Shown here: positions 1-4,992 of the stretch, piece after piece
How the letters are laid out: the number at the start of each line of letters is the position of its first letter
How positions within the stretch are numbered: position 1 is the first letter of the stretch
Assembly (NCBI GenBank): GCA_003242255.1
Contig: QGUT01000088.1
Span: forward strand, 1-6,925
DNA length: 6,925 bases
DNA from: Bacillota bacterium
GTDB taxonomy: Bacteria; Bacillota; Thermosediminibacteria; Thermosediminibacterales; Thermosediminibacteraceae
Direction: 5' to 3'
Program-made: the position numbers and the translations under genes
The notes under the pieces: generated by a model
Database searches by the model: none
Seen by the model: only the letters and a program-made list of their open reading frames with translations
What the model was told of the DNA's origin: nothing

Positions 1-541
1 TCTAGGTGTCGGCGACCGGTTGGCCGTCGATGGAATACAAAATTGCATCGAGGTTCTGGAAGAAGTGGAACTGGGAAGGCTCGCCGATATAGGTTATCTC
101 GAACTGCAGGCGTGCAGGGGTGGATGTATAGGGGGAGTGTTAGCACTCGAAAATCGGTTTATAGCCGGCGTGAGATTGAAAAAGCTGGCAGAAAATCTTG
201 AGAGAGAGACCGGAATCGAAGAATCATCTGTAATAGTGGACTTTGCGAGAGGTTATTATTCTTTAGATGAAGAAATTAAGCCGGTTCCAGCCATGAAGCT
301 GGACGAAGATATGGTCAAAGCCATTAAAAAAATGGAACTTTTGGAAAGGATTCTGAAAGAATTGCCCGGCCTTGATTGCGGGAGCTGCGGATCACCTAAT
401 TGCAGGGCGTTGGCCGAAGATATAGTCCAGGGCAGGGCCAGCGAAAACGACTGCGTCTTTAAGCTGAGGGAGAGAGTCAGGCGATTGGTAGAAGAAGTCA
501 TGGAACTTTCTCAGAAATTGCCCCCTACCATGGAAGGTTAA
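1..541 (+). CDS. Sensory-type [FeFe]-hydrogenase-like protein, C-terminal part (5' truncated by window edge)
   Basis: The reading frame is open from base 2 (codon CTA) through the window edge, so the TTG at 20 is internal and the true start lies outside. The 179 visible residues begin in the last part of an Fe-only hydrogenase large-subunit domain. Residues 33-46 carry the third H-cluster loop, with the C38-x3-C42 pair that in this family ligates the [4Fe-4S] subcluster. The GGGQP that follows this pair in catalytic HydA is absent. Residues 126-151 form a C-x2-C-x4-C-x16-C motif (C126, C129, C134, C151) typical of the FeS domain PF04060. The protein ends after a charged, possibly coiled-coil tail of about 28 residues with no PAS domain. 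Family knowledge: this layout occurs in putative H2/redox-sensing hydrogenases; PAS-less forms are known in Thermoanaerobacter (group D, from memory). A sensing role for this copy is inferred from the divergent loop and the neighbours. The other two H-cluster loops are not visible. Confidence 0.85.
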   Translation, partial: LGVGDRLAVDGIQNCIEVLEEVELGRLADIGYLELQACRGGCIGGVLALENRFIAGVRLKKLAENLERETGIEESSVIVDFARGYYSLDEEIKPVPAMKLDEDMVKAIKKMELLERILKELPGLDCGSCGSPNCRALAEDIVQGRASENDCVFKLRERVRRLVEEVMELSQKLPPTMEG

Positions 542-548
542 TTCGAAG

Positions 549-558
549 AAGGAGGTGA
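549..558 (+). promoter_or_regulatory. Ribosome binding site that decides the start of the DRTGG gene
   Basis: AAGGAGGTGA is a near-complete Shine-Dalgarno sequence. It overlaps the GTG at 555, which therefore cannot be its start codon. It lies 8 bases (counted from the GGAGG core) ahead of the TTG at 564, which supports 564 as the initiation codon. Confidence 0.75.
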
Positions 559-563
559 GGATT

Positions 564-911
564 TTGACTCTAGAGGAGATAAGCAAGGAACTTTCACTGA
601 ACCTTATGACTAAGGGAACGAACCTTGACAGGGTCGTTACGGGGGCTTATGCGTCGGACCTCCTCAGCTGGGTGATGGGGCATGCGGCCGAAAATCAGAT
701 TTGGATTACGGTGCAGAGCCATCCCAACATTGTGGCTGTTGCTACCCTTCTCGGCCTGGCGGGGATAGTAGTTGCGGAGGGCGTAGAGATAGAGGAAAAT
801 ACGCTGAGAAAAGCACAGGAAGAAAATATACCAATTTTTTCATCCGACAAACCGGTTTATGAACTCTGCGGAATATTGTATAATGTGCTCTCTAGGAGCA
901 AGGGAAAATGA
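564..911 (+). CDS. DRTGG-domain protein, hydrogenase-operon associated
   Basis: A small soluble protein of 115 residues from the TTG at 564; a GTG at 555 is in frame but sits inside the ribosome binding site. Almost the whole length matches a stand-alone DRTGG domain (PF07085). A leading helix reads like the usual 'LEEISKEL' opening. The core at residues 24-38 has the GAYASDLLSWVM pattern, and a Gly/Ala-rich nucleotide-fold-like segment spans about 49-73 (TVQSHPNIVAVATLL...). It ends with an 'IPIFSSD' strand and a helix. Such proteins are sometimes labelled 'serine kinase' because DRTGG also occurs in larger kinase/phosphotransferase proteins, but no P-loop or kinase catalytic motif is present. 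A ligand-binding or regulatory role is therefore more likely. It lies 22 bases after the sensory hydrogenase gene, and its TGA overlaps the next start codon, so it is co-transcribed and probably translationally coupled. The ligand is unknown. Confidence 0.8.
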   Translation: MTLEEISKELSLNLMTKGTNLDRVVTGAYASDLLSWVMGHAAENQIWITVQSHPNIVAVATLLGLAGIVVAEGVEIEENTLRKAQEENIPIFSSDKPVYELCGILYNVLSRSKGK

Positions 912-1666
912 TGAAAGAATTTCCCGCAGACCTTCATGTGCACACGTGCCTTTCTCCGTGTGCGGAAGACGAGATGATTCCTCCCAATATTTTAAATATG
1001 GCAGAGCTCTTGGGGATAAAGGTTATAGGGATAACCGATCATAATTCCGCCAGGAACTTGCCGGCCATGGTAGAAGCATCCCGCGGTTTTGATGGGTTGG
1101 TGCTGCCGGGGATTGAGGTGCAGACAAAAGAAGAAGTACACGTTCTTTGCTACTTTGAAAATCTTGAAGTAGCGATGGATTTTCAGGATTTCCTGTATGA
1201 ACACCTTCCACCCAGGAAAAACGACCCCGAGCGGTTGGGCCGCCAGTACGTCGTGGATAAAATGGGAAACGTAATCGATGAGGAAGAGAAGCTGCTCATC
1301 GCGTCGGTGGACCTTTCGGTGGATGAAGTGGCGGAAAAAGTTTTTGATCTCGGCGGAATTTTTATCCCGGCCCATGTGGACAGGATGAGTTTTAGCTTAA
1401 TCGGGCAACTGGGCTTTATACCGGAATACATGAAATTGGATGCCGTTGAGTTCTCTAAAAATTTATCGGTGGATGAAGCCCGATCCAGGTTTCCTTCAGT
1501 ATTTGCAAAATATCCCGTTGTATTTTCTTCGGATGCCCATTGCCTTAGAGATATGGTATATATAAGAACCTGCTTTCTCCTGGAAGAGCCCACTTTTGAA
1601 GAAGTAAAAAGAGCCTTCAAAGGCTGGGGTGGAAGGAGGGTTACCTTTAAGGAAATCTTTTTATAA
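908..1666 (+). CDS. PHP-domain metal-dependent phosphoesterase
   Basis: A 252-residue soluble protein of the polymerase-and-histidinol-phosphatase (PHP) superfamily. The metal-site motifs are intact and in order: D8-L-H10-V-H12-T, T43-D44-H45-N, E70, H78 in EVHVLCYF, P154-A-H156-V-D158, and S207-S-D209-A-H211. This is the residue set expected for a tri- or dinuclear metal centre. Residues about 84-148 form an acidic, charged insert between the second and third motif groups. Length fits stand-alone PHP proteins and excludes a polymerase. The ATG at 908 overlaps the preceding TGA (ATGA), and AGGAG at 894-898 lies 9 bases upstream; the ATG at 911 is an alternative. Members of this subgroup recur next to [FeFe]-hydrogenase and sensory hydrogenase genes in Clostridia (recollection). 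The substrate is unknown; a phosphorylated protein or nucleotide signal is inference only. Histidinol phosphatase is unlikely, as no his genes are nearby. Confidence 0.88.
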   Translation: MMKEFPADLHVHTCLSPCAEDEMIPPNILNMAELLGIKVIGITDHNSARNLPAMVEASRGFDGLVLPGIEVQTKEEVHVLCYFENLEVAMDFQDFLYEHLPPRKNDPERLGRQYVVDKMGNVIDEEEKLLIASVDLSVDEVAEKVFDLGGIFIPAHVDRMSFSLIGQLGFIPEYMKLDAVEFSKNLSVDEARSRFPSVFAKYPVVFSSDAHCLRDMVYIRTCFLLEEPTFEEVKRAFKGWGGRRVTFKEIFL

Positions 1667-1675
1667 AAAACACAT

Positions 1676-1693
1676 ATGTGAATGTATAGACAA
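1676..1693 (+). promoter_or_regulatory. Candidate Rex operator and promoter region ahead of hydC
   Basis: ATGTGAATGTATAGACAA matches the Rex-type inverted repeat TTGTGAA-N4-TTCACAA at 11 of 14 defined positions (left half 6/7, right half 5/7). It lies in the only sizeable gap of the cluster, 50 bases between the PHP stop (1666) and hydC. A weak -10-like TATAGA at 1685-1690, with a poor -35-like TTTATA at 1660-1665 (19-base spacer), falls within or beside it, so a bound repressor would block that promoter. Rex senses NADH/NAD+ and controls hydrogenase and fermentation genes in many Firmicutes and Thermotogae, which suits this NAD(H)-linked operon. A perfect 10-bp palindrome, CACATATGTG (1671-1680), overlaps the left half and could be an alternative or incidental site. 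The promoter call is weak. Confidence 0.38.
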
Positions 1694-1709
1694 TAACATT
1701 AAACAGAGC

Positions 1710-1715
1710 AGGAGG
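1710..1715 (+). promoter_or_regulatory. Ribosome binding site of hydC
   Basis: AGGAGG lies directly ahead of three in-frame candidate starts: TTG 1717, ATG 1720 and ATG 1726. Spacings from the end of the motif are 1, 4 and 10 bases. The ATG at 1726 has the most usable spacing, the ATG at 1720 is possible, and the TTG is too close. Confidence 0.6.
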
Positions 1716-1725
1716 GTTGATGGCC

Positions 1726-2214
1726 ATGGAACTTACGGCCAAAAAGGATACAGCATTGGCGGAAAAACTGGCAGAAGTCGAAAAGATGCTTGAAAGGTAC
1801 AAAGGGCAGAGAGGGGCCTTGCTTCAGGTGCTGCAGGAAGCTCAAAAGATCGTGGGATATGTTCCCATCGAGGTGCAGAAGATGGTGGCCGAAGCGCTAA
1901 ATGTGACGCTCAGCGAAGTTTACAGCACGGTTACTTTTTACTCATTCTTCAACCTGAAACCACGAGGAAAATATCAGATAAGAATCTGCCTCGGCACGGC
2001 GTGCTACGTAAAAGGCGCAGACAAAGTTCTGGCCAGACTGGAGCAGGAACTGGGGATAAAAGTAGGGGATACCACCGACGACGTGAAATTTTCGCTGGAT
2101 GCATGCAGGTGCGTCGGTGCCTGCGGGCTTGCGCCGGTTGTGATTATTAACGACGACGTCTACGGTCGTATGACGCCGGACAAAGTGCCGGAAATTCTTA
2201 AAAATTATGAGTGA
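1726..2214 (+). CDS. hydC: Bifurcating [FeFe]-hydrogenase subunit HydC (NuoE-like [2Fe-2S] protein)
   Basis: 162 residues from the ATG at 1726. It belongs to the NuoE / 24-kDa complex I subunit family: an N-terminal helical domain (about 1-75, with VLQEAQKIVGYVP and YSTVTFYSFF typical of NuoE) and a thioredoxin-fold [2Fe-2S] domain. The cluster ligands are visible as C88-x4-C93 (CLGTAC) and C129-x3-C133 (CVGAC), followed by the GLAPVV strand. An additional C127 two residues before C129 is not a usual ligand. In HydABC-type cytoplasmic hydrogenases this subunit joins the electron relay around the flavin of HydB. The length is normal for stand-alone HydC. It is the first gene after the regulatory gap. 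Its TGA overlaps a GTG of the following frame, which suggests coupled translation. Assignment as HydC rather than respiratory NuoE rests on hydB and hydA downstream. Confidence 0.93.
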   Translation: MELTAKKDTALAEKLAEVEKMLERYKGQRGALLQVLQEAQKIVGYVPIEVQKMVAEALNVTLSEVYSTVTFYSFFNLKPRGKYQIRICLGTACYVKGADKVLARLEQELGIKVGDTTDDVKFSLDACRCVGACGLAPVVIINDDVYGRMTPDKVPEILKNYE

Positions 2215-2219
2215 GGGAG

Positions 2220-2771
2220 ATGAAGGAATTATCTTTGCACGTACTTGACATCGTGGAAAATTCCCTGAGGGCGGGTGCCACCGAAGTTGAAATAAAAATC
2301 GTTGAGGACTCGGAGGAAGACCTCTTGTCCATAGAGGTAAAAGATAACGGCAGTGGAATGGACGAGGAAACCGTCAAAAAAGTGATCGATCCCTTTTTTA
2401 CTACCAGGACGGAGAGAAAGGTGGGGCTAGGCATTCCGCTGCTTTCCCAGGCAGCAAAAGCAGCGGGAGGAGGCCTGACGATAGAGTCGATCCCTGGCCA
2501 CGGGACCACAGTAAGAGCGTGGTTTCAGAAGAGCCACATCGACCTGCAGCCCCTCGGAGATATGGCTAAAACCATGTCCGCTCTGGTGGCCCTTCACCCG
2601 GAAGTAGATTTTGTATACACCCACGTGAAAGATGACAGGGAATTTTCTCTAAACACCAAGGATATGAAAGCCAGGCTTCAGGAAATACCTGTAAATCATC
2701 CTCTGGTGATCGACTGGATTTCAAAATTTATAAAGGAAAATTTGGACAATTTGAATGGGGGTGCCGAATGA
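2220..2771 (+). CDS. Orphan GHKL-type ATP-binding protein (HATPase_c, histidine-kinase/anti-sigma-like)
   Basis: 183 residues from the ATG at 2220. An in-frame GTG at 2211 overlaps the hydC stop, but family members characteristically begin 'MK[ED]LSLH', and a GA-rich stretch immediately precedes the ATG. Residues about 1-105 are a GHKL ATPase domain. The N box is LDIVENSLRAGA (N14), the G1 box is D42-N-G-S-G-M, DPFFTTR at 57-63 is an F-box-like segment, the G2 region is G69-L-G-I, and GHGTTV (93-98) closes the domain. There is no dimerisation/phospho-acceptor histidine domain, sensor domain or membrane segment, so it is not a complete histidine kinase. It resembles free HATPase modules such as anti-sigma serine kinases. 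Residues about 106-183 form a second region I do not recognise. It sits between hydC and the small ferredoxin-like gene, the position of a kinase-like gene (called hydE) in the acetogen hydCEDBA cluster, from memory. The target is unknown; an operon-linked partner is likely. Confidence 0.82.
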   Translation: MKELSLHVLDIVENSLRAGATEVEIKIVEDSEEDLLSIEVKDNGSGMDEETVKKVIDPFFTTRTERKVGLGIPLLSQAAKAAGGGLTIESIPGHGTTVRAWFQKSHIDLQPLGDMAKTMSALVALHPEVDFVYTHVKDDREFSLNTKDMKARLQEIPVNHPLVIDWISKFIKENLDNLNGGAE

Positions 2772-3145
2772 TGGCGGTCATCAAGTCCATAGAAGAACTA
2801 GAAAAAATAAGGGAACAGGCCCGAGAACTAATAAATCTGCGCAAGGACAACGAGAACAAGACGCGTATAGTGGTGGGCATGGGTACCTGCGGCATATCGG
2901 CGGGGGCGAGAGAAGTCCTGACGGCAATTTTGGATGAGATAAAAAAGAGAAATCTCACCAATGTGATCGTCACCGAGACCGGTTGTATAGGAATGTGCAG
3001 GTTTGAACCCTTGGTGGACGTTATAAAGCCCGACCAGCCGAAGGTGACTTACGTCAACGTAGATCCTGAAAAGGCAAGGCAAATTGTGGCAAAGCACGTG
3101 GTCAACAACCAGGTCATCGACGAATGGGTAATTCCAAATATATAA
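2768..3145 (+). CDS. hydD: Small thioredoxin-fold [2Fe-2S] ferredoxin-like protein, HydD-like
   Basis: 125 residues; a helical N-terminus (residues 1-30, highly charged) precedes a thioredoxin-like ferredoxin fold similar to the N-terminus of HydB. The cysteines are unusual. The second pair is present as C-x3-C in TGCIGMC, but the first motif reads GMGTCGISAGA. It has one cysteine, offset by a residue, where HydC has C-x4-C (CLGTAC) and HydB has C-x4-C (CRGTGC). Only three cysteines occur in the whole protein, so a standard four-Cys [2Fe-2S] cluster is doubtful. The ATG at 2768 overlaps the preceding TGA (ATGA); the ATG at 2771 is an alternative. A G-rich stretch at 2757-2763 may serve as the ribosome site. 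Proteins at this position are usually annotated as (2Fe-2S) ferredoxin; the A. woodii complex includes a HydD of uncertain role. It may be a structural or regulatory subunit of the complex. The symbol follows the gene order and is tentative. Confidence 0.8.
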   Translation: MMAVIKSIEELEKIREQARELINLRKDNENKTRIVVGMGTCGISAGAREVLTAILDEIKKRNLTNVIVTETGCIGMCRFEPLVDVIKPDQPKVTYVNVDPEKARQIVAKHVVNNQVIDEWVIPNI

Positions 3146-3175
3146 AAAACATTTTTACGCTCGGAGGGGATTAAA

Positions 3176-4969
3176 ATGGAGTTTTACAGGGCGCATGTAC
3201 TCGTCTGCAGGGGGACCGGATGTACGGCTTCCGGCAGCGAATCGGTCATGGAAGCTTTTGAAAAGGAAATAGAAAAGAGAGGTCTTTCAAAAGAGGTAAA
3301 AGTGCTGCTTACCGGCTGTCTCGGCCTTTGCGAACTGGGACCCAACATCATAATCTATCCTGAAGGCACTTACTATTGCAAGGTAAAAGTGGAAGACGTG
3401 CCGGAGATAGTGGAAGAACACCTGATAAAAGGCAGAACGGTGGAGAGGCTGCTCTACAAAGAGCACACCGCAGAAGAGCGGATGAGAGCTCTGACCGATA
3501 TTAACTTTTATAAGATGCAAAAGAGAATAGCCCTCAGAAACTGCGGACTCATAAACCCCGAAGTTATAGAAGAGTATATAGCCAATGACGGTTACAAGGC
3601 ATTGGCCAAAGCCTTGACGGAAATGACGCCCCAGCAGGTCATCGACGAAGTTACCAGGTCGGGCCTCCGGGGCAGGGGAGGCGGAGGTTTCCCCACGGGG
3701 AAAAAGTGGCAGTTTGCTAAAGAAGCCAAAGGTGATATAAAATACGTGGTCTGCAACGGAGACGAAGGCGACCCCGGTGCTTTCATGGACAGGAGCATAC
3801 TGGAGGGAGACCCGCACACGGTGCTCGAAGCCATGACCATAGCCGGCTACGCCATAGGGGCGAAGGAAGGTTATATATACGTCCGTGCCGAATACCCCCT
3901 GGCGGTAAAGAGGCTCGAGATCGCTATCGAACAGGCCAGGGACCGAGGGCTTTTAGGCAAGAACATCCTGGGAACCGGATTCGACTTTGACATTTACCTC
4001 AGGCTCGGTTCCGGAGCTTTCGTGTGCGGCGAGGAGACGGCCCTGCTGGCGTCGATCGAAGGAAGAAGAGGCGAGCCGAGGCCGAGGCCACCCTTCCCCG
4101 CAGTGGAAGGACTTTGGGGCAAGCCGACTTTGATAAACAACGTGGAAACTTACGCCAACATCCCGCCGATAATCTTAAACGGCGCCGACTGGTTTGCCAG
4201 CATCGGGACCGAAGGAAGCAAGGGCACGAAGGTGTTCGCCATAGGCGGCAAGATCAACAACACGGGTCTTGTGGAAATACCGATGGGGATGACGTTGAGA
4301 GAGGTGATCTACGACATAGGCGGCGGCATCCCGAACGGCAAGAAATTCAAGGCGGTCCAGACCGGCGGACCTTCGGGAGGCTGCATCCCGGCGGAACTCC
4401 TCGACATGCCCATTGAGTACGACACCTTAATCCAGGCAGGTTCTATGATGGGCTCCGGCGGTATGATAGTGATGGACGAAGACACCTGCATGGTGGATAT
4501 CGCCAAGTTCTTCCTGACCTTCACCCAGGACGAGTCCTGCGGCAAGTGCCCGCCCTGCCGGATCGGTACCAAGAGGATGCTGGAGATTCTGGAGAGGATA
4601 ACCAACGGCGAAGGTCAAGAAGGAGATATAGAGCGTTTGGAGACACTGGCCAATAGCATAAAGGCCTCCGCATTGTGCGGTTTAGGGCAGACAGCTCCGA
4701 ACCCGGTGCTCTCGACTTTGAGGTACTTCAGGCACGAGTACGAAGCCCATATAAAGGAGAAGAGATGCCCTGCGGGTGCCTGCCGGGCGCTCATAAGTTA
4801 CGAAATAGATGCGGAGAAGTGCAAGGGATGCGGGCTTTGCGCAAAAGTCTGCCCGGTTGGAGCGATTTCCGGCGAGCGCAGACAGCCGCACTCGATAGAT
4901 AAGTCAAAGTGCATTAAGTGCAACAGCTGCATGGAAAGATGCCGGTTCGGAGCAGTTGTGAAGAAATAA
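3176..4969 (+). CDS. hydB: Bifurcating [FeFe]-hydrogenase flavoprotein subunit HydB (NuoF-like)
   Basis: 597 residues. GGAGGGG at 3163-3169 lies 6 bases before the ATG. Domains in order: a thioredoxin-fold [2Fe-2S] domain (C11-x4-C16, C48-x3-C52); a NuoF core with the FMN/NAD(H) glycine-rich GRGGGGFPTGKKW (166-178) and NGDEGDPGAFMDR (194-206); then the NuoF [4Fe-4S] ligands C455-x2-C458-x2-C461 and C501. The C-terminal part carries a CPAGAC element (C531, C536; H525 just upstream) and two ferredoxin clusters, C549-x2-C552-x2-C555-x3-C559 and C579-x2-C582-x2-C585-x3-C589. This is the full HydB architecture. It holds the flavin at which NAD(H) is handled and, in HydABC complexes, where electron bifurcation with ferredoxin is thought to occur. 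The extra C-terminal ferredoxin domain separates it from respiratory NuoF. The length is normal and no key residue is missing. It is cytoplasmic, without signal peptide or membrane segment. NAD rather than NADP specificity is inferred from the family. Confidence 0.96.
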   Translation: MEFYRAHVLVCRGTGCTASGSESVMEAFEKEIEKRGLSKEVKVLLTGCLGLCELGPNIIIYPEGTYYCKVKVEDVPEIVEEHLIKGRTVERLLYKEHTAEERMRALTDINFYKMQKRIALRNCGLINPEVIEEYIANDGYKALAKALTEMTPQQVIDEVTRSGLRGRGGGGFPTGKKWQFAKEAKGDIKYVVCNGDEGDPGAFMDRSILEGDPHTVLEAMTIAGYAIGAKEGYIYVRAEYPLAVKRLEIAIEQARDRGLLGKNILGTGFDFDIYLRLGSGAFVCGEETALLASIEGRRGEPRPRPPFPAVEGLWGKPTLINNVETYANIPPIILNGADWFASIGTEGSKGTKVFAIGGKINNTGLVEIPMGMTLREVIYDIGGGIPNGKKFKAVQTGGPSGGCIPAELLDMPIEYDTLIQAGSMMGSGGMIVMDEDTCMVDIAKFFLTFTQDESCGKCPPCRIGTKRMLEILERITNGEGQEGDIERLETLANSIKASALCGLGQTAPNPVLSTLRYFRHEYEAHIKEKRCPAGACRALISYEIDAEKCKGCGLCAKVCPVGAISGERRQPHSIDKSKCIKCNSCMERCRFGAVVKK

Positions 4970-4992
4970 AGGGCAAAGGGGAGGATTAAAAG

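Noticed and set aside
20..22. TTG as start of the first gene
   Set aside because: The frame is open to the window edge and the sequence begins in the middle of a hydrogenase domain; no ribosome site precedes it.
859..1044. 61-codon + strand frame across the DRTGG/PHP junction
   Set aside because: It overlaps two supported genes in another frame and has no supporting motif.
992..1620. Long - strand open frames opposite the PHP gene
   Set aside because: They lie wholly within a + strand gene with intact metal motifs, show no recognisable domain and lack convincing ribosome sites; they are codon-bias shadows.
1671..1680. CACATATGTG as an independent operator
   Set aside because: A 10-bp palindrome in AT-rich DNA is easily found by chance, and it overlaps the better-matching Rex-like repeat; recorded only as an alternative.
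4024..4416. 130-codon + strand frame inside hydB
   Set aside because: An out-of-frame Arg-rich translation of the NuoF core; hydB continues through it with all its motifs.
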